Below are positions 8,489 through 17,178 of a stretch of DNA of 64,000 nucleotides, piece after piece (position 1 is the first letter of the stretch; each line of letters starts with the position of its first letter). The stretch spans positions 1 through 64,000 of the forward strand of contig JAYZWL010000004.1 in the NCBI GenBank assembly GCA_036154955.1. The letters run 5' to 3'. Position numbers and translations under genes: made by a program. The notes beneath the pieces were generated by a model. It did not search any database. It saw only the letters and a list, made by a program, of their open reading frames with translations, and was not told the origin of the DNA. Origin of the DNA: Albimonas sp036154955 (GTDB lineage: Bacteria > Pseudomonadota > Alphaproteobacteria > Rhodobacterales > Rhodobacteraceae).

Positions 8489-10081
8489 ATGCTGCGCTCC
8501 TCACATCGCGAACCGCTGCGCCTCTCGGCCCTTGCCGCCGGGCTCTGCGGGCTGGCGCTGATCGCCTTCCCGCTTCCGGACCTCGCCCGCGCCGACGCCG
8601 GCGCGCCCCCCGCCCTGCAGGACCCGGCCTTGCCCGCCCTGCCGCGCAGCAAGGCCGAGGCCGCCCGCATCCGCGGCGTCGTCGCCGCCCCCGCCGACTT
8701 CTCCGCGCCCGAGCCGTTCGAGGCGATGCCGGGCGGCGCCGCCACCTCCCGCAAGCGGCCCAACCAGGACGCCTTCTCCCAGTCCTCCGCCAACATGCCG
8801 TTCGAGCGGGAGCTGGACTTCAAGCTGGGCAACGGGCTGTTCCGCAAGCTGTGGGTCTCCGCCCCGTCCTCGACCCGCGCCTCGGACGGGCTCGGCCCGC
8901 TCTACAACGCCCGCTCCTGCCAGCGCTGCCACCTCAAGGACGGCCGCGGCCATCCGCCGATGGGCGAGGGGGAGGAGCGGTCCGTCTCCGCCTTCCTGCG
9001 CATCTCGATCCCCGCCCCGCGGGACGCGCTGCCCGCGGCGCTGGCGGCGGTGGAAGGCTATGTCGCCACCGCGCCGGACCCGGTCTATGGCGGCCAGCTT
9101 CAGGACTTCGGCATCCCCGGCATGGCCGCCGAATACCGGCTGGGCGTGACCTGGACCGAGGTCCCCGTGACCCTTTCGGACGGGGAGACCGCCTCCCTGC
9201 GCCGCCCCGACTGGCGGGCGGAGGCGCTGGGCTACGGTCCGCTCGCCCCCGGCGCCATGCTCTCCCCCCGCGTCGCCCCGCAGATGATCGGGCTGGGCCT
9301 GCTGGAGGCGATCCCCGCCGCCGACATCCTCGCCGCCGAGGATCCGGAGGACGCCGACGGCGACGGCATCTCGGGCCGGGCCAACATCGTCTGGTCCCAG
9401 GCCGCGGGGCGCCCGCTGCTGGGCCGGTTCGGGCTGAAGGCCGGCATGCCGAGCATCGAGGAGCAGTCGGCCGCGGCCTTCTCGGGCGACATCGGCATCT
9501 CCACCCCGCTGTTCCCGGCCGGGACGGGGGACTGCACGCCGGCCCAGACCGCCTGCCTCGCCGCCCCCGACGGCGGCGACCCGGCCCATGGCGGGCTTGA
9601 GGCGGATGCGGAGGCGATGCGGCTGGTCACCTTCTACGCCCGCAACCTCGCCGTGCCCGCCCGCCGCGACTGGGACGACCCGCAGGTCCTGCGCGGCAAG
9701 GCCATGTTCCACGCCGCCGGCTGCGCCGCCTGCCACACCCCGAAATTCGTCACCGCCCGCCTGACCGACCGGCCGGAGCAGAGCTTTCAGCTGATCTGGC
9801 CCTATACCGACCTGCTGCTGCACGACATGGGCGAGGGGCTGGCCGACCATCGCCCCGAGGGCCGCGCCACGGGGACCGAGTGGCGGACCGCGCCGCTCTG
9901 GGGCGTGGGGCTGACCGAGCGGGTGTCGGGCCATACCTATTTCCTTCACGACGGGCGCGCGCGCTCTCTGCTCGAAGCCGTGCTGTGGCACGGGGGCGAG
10001 GCCCGCGCGGCCCGCGACCGGGTGGCGGAGATGCCGCAAGACGACCGCGCCGCCCTGATCCGCTTCCTGGAGTCGCTCTGA
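8489..10081 (+). CDS. di-heme cytochrome c oxidoreductase-like protein (DUF1111)
   Basis: 530 residues from ATG 8489, picked because a signal peptide follows (LSALAAGLCGLALIAFPLP). Two c-type heme sites are visible: CQRCH (Cys144-His148) and CAACH (Cys412-His416), separated by a long middle region as in the di-heme DUF1111 family, relatives of cytochrome c peroxidase sometimes called thiol oxidoreductases. RSCQRCHLKDGRG and the C-terminal TYFLHDGRARSLLEA segment are typical. It should act in the periplasm in electron transfer, perhaps changing the redox state of iron handled by the flanking imelysins; that role is inference. The stop overlaps the next ATG (TGATG), so it is coupled to the second imelysin. 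An in-frame ATG at 8447 is an alternative start without a signal sequence. Confidence 0.88.
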   Translation: MLRSSHREPLRLSALAAGLCGLALIAFPLPDLARADAGAPPALQDPALPALPRSKAEAARIRGVVAAPADFSAPEPFEAMPGGAATSRKRPNQDAFSQSSANMPFERELDFKLGNGLFRKLWVSAPSSTRASDGLGPLYNARSCQRCHLKDGRGHPPMGEGEERSVSAFLRISIPAPRDALPAALAAVEGYVATAPDPVYGGQLQDFGIPGMAAEYRLGVTWTEVPVTLSDGETASLRRPDWRAEALGYGPLAPGAMLSPRVAPQMIGLGLLEAIPAADILAAEDPEDADGDGISGRANIVWSQAAGRPLLGRFGLKAGMPSIEEQSAAAFSGDIGISTPLFPAGTGDCTPAQTACLAAPDGGDPAHGGLEADAEAMRLVTFYARNLAVPARRDWDDPQVLRGKAMFHAAGCAACHTPKFVTARLTDRPEQSFQLIWPYTDLLLHDMGEGLADHRPEGRATGTEWRTAPLWGVGLTERVSGHTYFLHDGRARSLLEAVLWHGGEARAARDRVAEMPQDDRAALIRFLESL

Positions 10082-11187
10082 TGCCCCATGCGCCCGCCGC
10101 CGTCGTCCGCCCTCCGCATCTGAGCCGCCGGACGGCGCTGCGGACGCTGGGCGCCGGGGCCGCCGCCTTCGCCCTGCGCCCCCGCGCCGCCGCCGCGCGC
10201 CTGCCCGACGCGGCGCTGCGCGAGATCACGGCCCGGGCGCTGGACGGGGAGGTGCTGCCGGCCCACGCCGCCCTGACCGCCGCCGCCGCCCGCCTGCGCG
10301 ACGCGGCCGCCGCCTGCCCGACCCCCGACCGGGCGGCGCTGGAGTCCGCCTATCACGCCGCCTTCGACGCCTGGATGGGCGTGTCCCACCTGCGTTTCGG
10401 CCCGGCGGAGGCGGAGGGCCGCGCGCTCGCCATCGCCTTCTGGCCCGACGCCAAGGGCTTCGCGCGCCGGGCGCTGGACGGGCTGATCAGGGCCGAGGAC
10501 CCGGCGGTGGACGACCCCGCGCGCTTCCATGAGGTCTCGGTCGCCGCGCGGGGGCTGCTGGCGCTCGACCGGCTCCTGTTCGACGACGACGACGAAGGCG
10601 ACGGGGCGGAGGCGGCGCAGGGCTACCGGTGCCGGCTGGTCGCGGCCATCGGCCGGGATCTCGCCGACACCGCCGCTGCGCTGGAGGCGGACTGGGCTGA
10701 GGTCCACGCCCCCGACATGCGGGTCGCCGGCGCGCCGGCCGCGCGGATCTATCTGGACGCGGAGGAGCCGGTCCGCGATCTGTTCACCGCGCTTCTGACC
10801 GGCGCGCGCACCACCATCGACAACCGCCTCGGCGGGCCGCTGGGGACGTGGGACCGGCCCCGCCCGCACCTGGCGGAGGCCTGGCGCTCCGGCCGTCCGC
10901 TGCGCAACGCCGGCCTCTCCGTCGCCGCCCTGCGCCGGCTCGCCGCCTGCTTCGCCCCCGCGCTGCCCGCCCCGGACGCGGCCGACCTCGACGCCGCCTG
11001 GGCCCGCGCGCAGGAGGTGGTCGACCGCGCCCCCCGGCCCATGGTCGAGGCGCTGGGCGACCCCGGCCGCCGCTTCGCCATCGAGGCCGCGCGGCAGGCG
11101 GTGATCGACGCCCGGGAGAAGACCGAGCGCCTGCTCGCCCCCGCCCTCGACCTCTCGGTGTCGTTCAACGCCCTGGATGGAGACTGA
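10081..11187 (+). CDS. second imelysin family protein, Tat-exported
   Basis: 368 residues starting at the ATG that overlaps the stop of the di-heme gene by one base. The N-terminus SRRTALRTLGAGAAAFAL is a twin-arginine (Tat) signal, so the protein is exported folded, unlike the Sec-type first imelysin. The imelysin-like core shows as AALESAYHAAFDAWMGVSHLRFG and a later duplicate helical segment (ISFNAxD-like end, SVSFNALDGD). The classical GxHAIEFLLWG box of the first imelysin is not present; at that place is SVAARGLLALDRLLFDDDDE, with an acidic run. The paired imelysin/DUF1111/imelysin/DUF1513 order is known from Rhodobacterales and points to iron handling. Confidence 0.82.
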   Translation: MPHAPAAVVRPPHLSRRTALRTLGAGAAAFALRPRAAAARLPDAALREITARALDGEVLPAHAALTAAAARLRDAAAACPTPDRAALESAYHAAFDAWMGVSHLRFGPAEAEGRALAIAFWPDAKGFARRALDGLIRAEDPAVDDPARFHEVSVAARGLLALDRLLFDDDDEGDGAEAAQGYRCRLVAAIGRDLADTAAALEADWAEVHAPDMRVAGAPAARIYLDAEEPVRDLFTALLTGARTTIDNRLGGPLGTWDRPRPHLAEAWRSGRPLRNAGLSVAALRRLAACFAPALPAPDAADLDAAWARAQEVVDRAPRPMVEALGDPGRRFAIEAARQAVIDAREKTERLLAPALDLSVSFNALDGD

Positions 11188-11191
11188 CCCC

Positions 11192-12307
11192 ATGGCCCCC
11201 GCTCTCGACCGCCGGCGCTTCCTCGCCTCCGCCTCGCTCACCCTGGCCGCGTCGGCGGTGGCGGGGCCCGGATGGGCGGCGGCGGGGGGGCCGGGCCATA
11301 TCGGCGCGGCGCGGCTGCCTTCGGGCGATTACGCCCTGATCGGCATCACGCCGGAGGGGGAGGAGGCGTTCCGCATCCCGCTTCCGGGTCGCGGCCACGC
11401 CGCCGCCGCCCATCCCCGCCGCCCGCTTGCCGTGGCCTTCGCCCGCCGGCCCGGCGTGTTCGGCCTGGTCATCGACTGCGCGAGCGGCGAGGTCGCGGCC
11501 CGGCTGGAAAGCCCCGAAGGCCGGCACTTCTACGGCCACGGCGCCTTCTCCGCCGACGGCCGCTGGCTCTACACCTGCGAGAACGCCTATGACGCCGAGG
11601 ATGCGGGCCGCATCGGGGTCTGGGACGCGGACACGTGGCGTCGCGTGGACGAGATGCGTTCGGGAGGCATCGGCCCGCATGAGGCGCTGCTCGCCGGTCC
11701 CGACCTGCTCGCCATCGCCAACGGCGGGATCCGCACCCATCCCGACGCCGGGCGGGCCAAGCTGAACCTCGCCACCATGCGGCCCAACCTCGCCTATCTG
11801 TCGCTGAAGACCGGCGAGGTCGTCGAGACCGCGGAGCCGCCGGAGCATCACGCCTCGCTCCGCCATATCGCGCGGCGGGCCGACGGGCTGATCGCGGCGG
11901 CGATGCAGTGGGAGGGAGAGGCCGCGGCCGCTCCGGCCCTGCTGGCCCTGCACCGGCCGGGGCAGGGGGCGCTGCGCCTGCTGCGCGCGCCGGGGGCGGA
12001 ACATGCGCGGCTCGCGGGCTACGGCGGCTCGGCGGCCTTCTCCGGCGACGGGGCCCGCGCGGTGGTCACCTCGCCCCGGGGCGGGGCCGCGCAGGTCTTC
12101 GACGCGGAGACGGGGGCGTTCATCGAGACGCTCGCCCAGGCCGATGTCTGCGGCGCCGCGCCGGCGGGGGCGGGCCTGCTGCTGTCGGACGGAACCGGCG
12201 GCCTGCGCTGGATCGGGACGGAGGGCGAGACGCTGGCCGCCGCCGCCCTGAAGGTGAACTGGGACAACCACCTCACCGCGGTCGGCCGGGGGCGCGCGTC
12301 GATCTGA
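11192..12307 (+). CDS. DUF1513 beta-propeller-like periplasmic protein
   Basis: 371 residues from ATG 11192, preceded by GGAG 9 bases upstream; an earlier ATG at 11177 would overlap the imelysin gene. A Tat signal is clear (DRRRFLASASLTLAAS). Repeated blade-like segments (HFYGHGAFSADGRWLYTCEN, GIGVWDADTWRRVDEM-like, HEALLAGPDLLAIANGG) resemble a WD40/YVTN propeller, as in the DUF1513 family. It ends the iron-type cluster, 4 bp after the imelysin. The biochemical role is unknown; family context suggests a periplasmic partner of the imelysin and di-heme proteins. Confidence 0.82.
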   Translation: MAPALDRRRFLASASLTLAASAVAGPGWAAAGGPGHIGAARLPSGDYALIGITPEGEEAFRIPLPGRGHAAAAHPRRPLAVAFARRPGVFGLVIDCASGEVAARLESPEGRHFYGHGAFSADGRWLYTCENAYDAEDAGRIGVWDADTWRRVDEMRSGGIGPHEALLAGPDLLAIANGGIRTHPDAGRAKLNLATMRPNLAYLSLKTGEVVETAEPPEHHASLRHIARRADGLIAAAMQWEGEAAAAPALLALHRPGQGALRLLRAPGAEHARLAGYGGSAAFSGDGARAVVTSPRGGAAQVFDAETGAFIETLAQADVCGAAPAGAGLLLSDGTGGLRWIGTEGETLAAAALKVNWDNHLTAVGRGRASI

Positions 12308-13280
12308 CGGCCGGCGCCGTGAGCGTCTTCGCCTGTCGTGTCGCCTCGCGCCGCCGGCCCCCTCCCGGCCTTCCGGCCGGGCGCCGCGCCCGAGGGTCCG
12401 CCTGCGGCGCCCGCCCGCCCCGCGGCGATGGCGCCGCGCCGCAGGGCGGCGAGGTTTCGGGCCGAAAGGTCGCGACGCCGGGCGACGGCGTCGAGGGCCG
12501 CGGCCGGCACGAGTTGCGTATCCGGCCGGCCGCCCGACCCGCGACGGATCGCGCGCGGCCTGTTTCCCGGCGCGGAGCCATCCACGATCGCTGCTCCCGC
12601 GCCCACGGCCAAGGGCGAGGGCGCGGTCGTCCCTGGATCGGCGGGGGCGCCCGGACCTAAGGCGGGATCGGACCGGGGCGCGCAAGCTGCTGATGAGCCG
12701 GGGCATTCGCGCGGCTTGCGGACCGTCGGACGGCGGGCGATGGGGAGAACGCCGCGGAACCCTGTCCTGCGCGGAGGCGCTCAACCGTCCGCCCGTCCGG
12801 CCGGCGCCGGGCTTTCGACATCGACATCGGCGGCGACGGCGTCGGCGGCCCCGGGGCGACGATCCGGGCCGCTTCCCGGGCCTTTCGCCGGCGCTTCGCG
12901 GCCCTGTCTTCGCCGTCCGCCGCGCCCGCGCGCCTCTTCCGTCGTCGCGCGTCGCCATTCCGCGCCGAAGCCCGCCGCTGCGGTCCGGGCCACCGGCGTC
13001 CACGGTCCGGGGCCGCGCGGGCGCGCGGGGGCCACCGGCGGGACCGGGGGGCGCGGCCCTCGCGCGCATGGACCTCGCGCCGCGCGGGGCGCAGGAAAGG
13101 GGACCGATGCCGGCGTGTCCGTGCGCATGGTCCCGCCGCCTCCCTCCTCGCCCGCGCCCACGCCCTTCCCGCGCCCGCCCCCAACGCCCGACCCCGCCCA
13201 TCCCCGCCTCCCGCCGCCGCCCGCCGCCCCTCCGCCCCGCGTTTCGCGTCGCCCCCCCCCACCCCGCCAGGAGAGCCCCC
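12308..13280. other. 973-bp gene-free stretch
   Basis: Long GC-extreme spacer between the DUF1513 gene and the TSUP transporter. All six frames have open stretches, but the translations are runs of R, P, A and G with no domain, signal peptide or ribosome site, so I do not call a gene. No palindromic repeat of the families seen elsewhere occurs here. The last 20 bases hold the AGGAGAG ribosome site of the transporter. It may be remnant coding DNA or a long untranslated leader. Confidence 0.4.
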
Positions 13281-14033
13281 ATGCCCGTCGCCTACGCGCC
13301 CGAGGAGCTGGCGGTCATCGCCTTCGCCATGCTGTTCGCGGGCTTCGTCAAGGGCGCCACCGGGCTCGGCTATTCCACCACCTGCCTGCCGATCATGGCG
13401 CTGGCGCTGGGGCTGAAGGCCTCGCTGCCTCTGGCGCTGGCGCCCTCGCTCGCCTCCAACGTCGCGGTGATGCTGGGGGCGGGGCCGGTGGGGCCTGCGG
13501 CGCGGCGGTTCTGGCCGATGCTCTGCCTCGCGCCCGTGGGGGTGGTCTGCGGCGCCGCCCTGCTGGGCCGGGTCGAGGGCGACACGGCCGGCGCGGCGCT
13601 GGGCTGCGCGCTGATCGCCTGGATCGCCTTCGCCGCGGCCAAGCCCGACTGGCGGCTCGACCCGCGGCTGGAGCGTCCCGCCGCCCCCGCCGTCGGCCTC
13701 GTCACCGGGACCATCAACGGCCTCACCGGGTCGCAGGTGCTGCCGATCACCCCGTTCCTGATGTCGCTGGACATGCCGCGCGGGACCTTCCTGCACACGC
13801 TCAATCTCAGCTTCACCCTGTCGAGCCTGACCATGGCCGCCGCCCTGACCGGGCTGGGGCTGATGACCCGGGACGCGGCCCTGGTCTCGCTCTGCGGCGT
13901 GGCGCTGTCGATTTCGGGCGTGCGGGCCGGGGGCGCGCTGCGCCGGCGGTTGCCGGAGCGGGCGTTCCGCAACGGGGTGCTGGCGGTGCTCGGCCTCGCC
14001 GGGGCCGCGCTGATCGTCCGCGGGCTGGGCTGA
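13281..14033 (+). CDS. TSUP (TauE/SafE) family membrane transporter
   Basis: 250 residues from ATG 13281, with AGGAGA seven bases upstream; longer upstream frames are arginine/proline shadows. Seven to eight membrane helices are evident. Two related halves carry the family signature, GFVKGATGLGYSTTCLPIMA at about 20-39 and LVTGTINGLTGSQVLPITPF at about 140-160, each a glycine-rich re-entrant motif. TSUP proteins export or import small anions such as sulfite, sulfoacetate or organosulfonates; the substrate cannot be told from sequence. It stands alone on its strand, 158 bp before the crotonase gene. Confidence 0.85.
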   Translation: MPVAYAPEELAVIAFAMLFAGFVKGATGLGYSTTCLPIMALALGLKASLPLALAPSLASNVAVMLGAGPVGPAARRFWPMLCLAPVGVVCGAALLGRVEGDTAGAALGCALIAWIAFAAAKPDWRLDPRLERPAAPAVGLVTGTINGLTGSQVLPITPFLMSLDMPRGTFLHTLNLSFTLSSLTMAAALTGLGLMTRDAALVSLCGVALSISGVRAGGALRRRLPERAFRNGVLAVLGLAGAALIVRGLG

Positions 14034-14191
14034 GGCGCCGCGCCCCTCCGCCCCGTCGCCCCTGCGTCCGCCGCCCCCTCCGCCGGCCGATCCACATATG
14101 TGAACTTCTCCAAGGCGCCTAGGCAGAACCTGACGCTTGTCCGATAGTCGGGCGCCCGGCGCCAAGACCGGCCGCATGGAGGACCCCCCGG

Positions 14192-14986
14192 ATGACCGAC
14201 ACCCTGCTGCGCGAGATGCGCGACGGCCTGCTGATCCTGACCATGAACCGCCCCGAGCGGCGCAACGCGATGAACCCCGACCTGACCGCCGCCCTGCGCG
14301 ACGCGACGGCCGAGGCGTCCGAGAACCCGGAGGTCCGCGCCGTGCTGCTGACCGGCGCGGGCGACGCCTTCTGCGTGGGCGGCGACGTGAAGGCGATGAA
14401 CGAGGGCTCCGGCCGCGCCCCGTCGCTGGGCGAGCGCATCCATAGCCTGCGCGACCGCATGAACGCCTCGCGCTACCTGCACGAGATGGCCAAGCCCACC
14501 ATCGCCGCCATCAACGGCCCCGCCGCCGGCGCGGGCCTGTCGCTGGCGCTGGCCTGCGATTTCCGCGTGTGCTCCGCCACCGCCAAGCTGACCACCGCCT
14601 TCGCCAAGGTCGGGCTCTCGGGCGACTATGGCGGGACCTATTTCCTCTCCCACATCCTCAGCCCGGCCAAGGCGCGGGAGCTCTACCTCCTTTCCCCCGT
14701 CCTGACCGGCGAGGAGGCCGCCGCCATCGGCATGGTGACGAAGGCCGTCGCGCCCGAAAAGGTGATGGACGAGGCGCTGGAGATGGCGGCGTCGCTGGCC
14801 TCGGGCCCCACCATCACGCTGGGCAAGATCAAGAGGAACCTCGCGCTCGCCGCCGCCGGCGCGGGGCTTTCGGCCTGCTTCGACTCGGAGGCCCGCAACC
14901 ATTCCGAATGCGGCTACACCGAGGACCACAAGGAGGCCGCCGCCGCATTCGTGGAAAAGCGCCGTCCCGTCTTCACCGGCCGCTGA
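14192..14986 (+). CDS. enoyl-CoA hydratase/isomerase (crotonase) family protein
   Basis: 264 residues, usual crotonase length. Visible motifs: NRPERRNAMNPDL at the start, the first oxyanion-hole strand DAFCVGGDVKAM (about 60-71), the second one at AAINGPAAGAGLSLALACDF (about 106-125), and KVGLSGDYGGTYFL near 140. In that last segment Asp stands where classical hydratases use Glu, a pattern of the GLSGD-type subgroup whose members act on varied acyl-CoAs. It is 13 bp upstream of a VOC-fold gene and probably co-transcribed with it. The actual acyl-CoA substrate is unknown. Confidence 0.85.
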   Translation: MTDTLLREMRDGLLILTMNRPERRNAMNPDLTAALRDATAEASENPEVRAVLLTGAGDAFCVGGDVKAMNEGSGRAPSLGERIHSLRDRMNASRYLHEMAKPTIAAINGPAAGAGLSLALACDFRVCSATAKLTTAFAKVGLSGDYGGTYFLSHILSPAKARELYLLSPVLTGEEAAAIGMVTKAVAPEKVMDEALEMAASLASGPTITLGKIKRNLALAAAGAGLSACFDSEARNHSECGYTEDHKEAAAAFVEKRRPVFTGR

Positions 14987-14999
14987 GGGGGACGCCGCG

Positions 15000-15779
15000 A
15001 TGGGATCCTATCTGCGCCTGCGCCAGGTCTGCCTGGCCGCCCCGCATCTCGAAGCCTCGACCCAGCTTCTCCAGTCGCTGCTGGGGCTGGAGGAGTGCCA
15101 CCGCGACCCCGCCGTCGCCGCCTACGGGCTGGAGAACGTGCTGCTGACCATCGGCCCGGACCGCTTCCTGGAGGTGGTCTGCCCGACGCAGCCCGGCACG
15201 GCGGCGGGGCGGTTCATGGAGGGGACCGGCGGGCTCGGCGGCTACATGCTGATCTTCGACTGCGACGACGCCCAGGCCCGCCGCGACCGGATCACCGGCA
15301 TGGGCGTGCGGCTGGCCCACCATATCGACCGGCCGCTCTACCAGGGCTTCCAGTATCACCCCAAGGACTGCCGGGCGACGTTCCTGGAGTTCGACAACAC
15401 CGTGGGGGGCGAGGACGTGACCGCCGCCTACTGGCCGGCGGGGGACCACTGGCAGGACCATGTGAAGACCGACGTCACCCGGGCCCTGCTGGGGGTGGAG
15501 GTGCTGACCCCCGACCCCGCCGGCCTCGCCGCCCACTGGTCGCGGATCATGGACGTTCCCGCCTCGGGCGGGGACGGGCGCCATGTGATCCGGGTCGACG
15601 CGCAGGAGATCGCGTTCCTCTCCGCCCCGGGCGCCGGGCGGGAGCGGCTGGACGCGCTGGTGTTCTCGGTCGTCGGCGCCGCCGACATCCTGCATCGCGC
15701 CCGCTGCATGGGGCTGGAGACGCGCGCCGACGCCTTCCTGCTCGGCGGCTGCTGGATGAAGCTGGTCGAGGCCGGCTGA
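15000..15779 (+). CDS. VOC/glyoxalase-like fold protein
   Basis: 259 residues. Two tandem beta-alpha-beta-beta-beta modules: the first starts RLRQVCLAAPHLEASTQLLQ and runs to about 125 (ATFLEFDNTVGG), the second from about 150 (VTRALLGVEVLTPDPAGLAA) to the end. The length and the opening recall the Glyoxalase_3-like VOC family. Metal ligands typical of glyoxalase I are not fully conserved, so the chemistry is open. It lies 13 bp behind a crotonase gene, with GAGGGGG before the ATG, suggesting a joint role in acyl-CoA or small-acid metabolism. The convergent hairpin at 15821 ends the unit. Confidence 0.75.
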   Translation: MGSYLRLRQVCLAAPHLEASTQLLQSLLGLEECHRDPAVAAYGLENVLLTIGPDRFLEVVCPTQPGTAAGRFMEGTGGLGGYMLIFDCDDAQARRDRITGMGVRLAHHIDRPLYQGFQYHPKDCRATFLEFDNTVGGEDVTAAYWPAGDHWQDHVKTDVTRALLGVEVLTPDPAGLAAHWSRIMDVPASGGDGRHVIRVDAQEIAFLSAPGAGRERLDALVFSVVGAADILHRARCMGLETRADAFLLGGCWMKLVEAG

Positions 15780-15820
15780 CGCCGCGTCCGGGCCGCGCTC
15801 TCTCCTCCTCCCCCCTCTCC

Positions 15821-15843
15821 CCCCTCCGCCGGGGGGGGAGGGG
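15821..15843. terminator. convergent-gene hairpin
   Basis: CCCCTCC at 15821-15827 pairs with GGAGGGG at 15837-15843 between the stop of the VOC gene and the stop of the RpiR regulator on the other strand. It is long and GC-only, without T tracts; it probably serves both transcripts. Confidence 0.4.
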
Positions 15844-16677
15844 TCATTCCAGATCGTCGAGCGTCTCGTGCAGCCGCTCCACCCGCTCCAGCTGCCGCCG
15901 TCCCTCCGGTCCCAGCCGGGCCATGGTCGTGGTCATCAGCAGCCGGGCCAGCGCCATGGCCCCGGCCAGGGTGTCGAAGGCCTGCGGGGTCTCCACCGCG
16001 CAGGCCAGCCGCCAGCGCGCCGCGGCCACGGCCGTTCCGCGCAGGGTCGGGTCGGAGATCAGCGCCACGTCGGCCCCGGCCGCGGCCAGCGCCTCGATCT
16101 GCGCGGCGAAGCCCCGCGGGCGCCGCCGCAGCCCGAAGGCCACCGCCATGTCGCCGGGCCGGATCTCGCCCAGGCTTTCGGCCGCGGTCTGGCCGCCCCA
16201 GCCGATCATCTGCACCCCCGGCCGGCACACCGCCAGGGCCGAGCGCAGGTATTCCGCCGCGAAATGGCTGTTGCGCCAGCCCAGCACCCGCACCCGGGGC
16301 GCCTCCGCCAGGCTGGCCGCGATCTCGTCCAGAGCGACAGGGTCGAGCTGGGAGAGCGTCCGCTCGATCGCCGCCGTCTCCGCCGCCAGGTGCCGGGCGA
16401 CGGCGCCCTGCGGGGGGGAGGCGCCGGCGGCGGGCTCGGCGCGGAACAGGGGCGATCCCCCCTCCCGCATCGCCCGCGCGTCGCGCCGCGCCGCCTCGTA
16501 TCCCGCATAGCCCAGCCGGCGCACGAAGCGCGACACGGTGGCGGCCGAGACGCCGGCCCGCGCCGCCAGTTCCCCCGCCGACCACATCGCCAGCTCGCCG
16601 GGCGATTCGAGGGCGAGGTCCGCCACCCGCCGCTCGCCTTCCGGCAGACTGTCGTAAGCGAGGTGAATCCGTTGCAT
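15844..16677 (-). CDS. MurR/RpiR family transcriptional regulator
   Basis: From ATG 16677 the protein is 277 residues and starts, as family members do, with RIHLAYDSLPEGERRVADLA, followed by a helix-turn-helix (ELAARAGVSAATVSRFVRRLGYAGY, about 36-60) and a SIS sugar-isomerase-like domain (RVLGWRNSHFAAEYLRSAL; GGQTAAESLGEIRPGDMAVA). A GTG at 16761 with a good GGGAG site 7 bases upstream would add 28 proline-rich residues and is a real alternative; the ATG has GAGGA at 11 bases. It is divergent from the diaminopropionate ammonia-lyase operon, and a palindrome at 16869-16886 lies between them, so it probably controls that operon. The effector is unknown. Confidence 0.88.
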   Translation of the reverse strand: MQRIHLAYDSLPEGERRVADLALESPGELAMWSAGELAARAGVSAATVSRFVRRLGYAGYEAARRDARAMREGGSPLFRAEPAAGASPPQGAVARHLAAETAAIERTLSQLDPVALDEIAASLAEAPRVRVLGWRNSHFAAEYLRSALAVCRPGVQMIGWGGQTAAESLGEIRPGDMAVAFGLRRRPRGFAAQIEALAAAGADVALISDPTLRGTAVAAARWRLACAVETPQAFDTLAGAMALARLLMTTTMARLGPEGRRQLERVERLHETLDDLE

Positions 16678-16761
16678 CAGCGAGACATTCCTCGGCAATG
16701 CAGCATCGGTCCGCGGCGGCGGCGGGGGCTGGCTCTCGGGGTTGTTCCAGGCTTTTCCCAC

Positions 16762-17178
16762 CGGAAATCTCCCTTTTCACCCGTGACTTGCATGCCGAAC
16801 GCCCGGCGGCCGGGCAGGGGGAGCCGCGATCGATACGGCGAAACCACTTTTTCACCGTGATTGACGCCATGAAATTTCAGTTTCATCGTCTGCGTCAAGG
16901 TCCGTGATCCCCAGCAACCCCACGCGGACCCTTCGACCCGATGTTCAGCCGGCCCGCGGTTCGCCCGATCGCTGTCCGGCCAACCCTTATTCGAGTTCGC
17001 GTCCATGGACGGGTCGAGTGCGCCAGCGTAGCTTATTCGGCGCATCGGGGGTTGGGCCGTCCCTGTCGGGACGGCCGCCGGCGGCGCGCGGATCCGGCGC
17101 GCCGCGCCGCGCGTCCGGTCGCCGACCGGGCCCGAACCCGGACGCCGTCCGGATGCCGACCGGACCAGGAGACCCCGC
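16762..17178. other. divergent regulatory region rpiR / dpaL
   Basis: 417 bp between the RpiR regulator and the ammonia-lyase gene. It is less GC-rich than its surroundings at 16845-16905 and holds the palindrome listed separately. No coding sequence is seen. An AGGAGA ribosome site lies 10 bases before ATG 17179. Confidence 0.5.
16861..16889 (+). promoter_or_regulatory. candidate RpiR operator over a promoter
   Basis: Inverted repeat ATGAAA at 16869-16874 and TTTCAT at 16881-16886 with a 6-base spacer; the centre also contains the perfect palindrome TGAAATTTCA. TTGACG at 16861 matches a -35 box and CATCGT 17 bases further is a weak -10, which would put the operator inside the promoter facing dpaL. 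TGAAA/TTTCA inverted repeats are common RpiR-type sites. The assignment is inferred from position and symmetry. Confidence 0.45.

Noticed and set aside
12657..14177. Minus-strand frame covering the gene-free stretch and the TSUP gene
   Set aside because: It runs antisense through a clear TSUP membrane protein and shows no recognisable fold.
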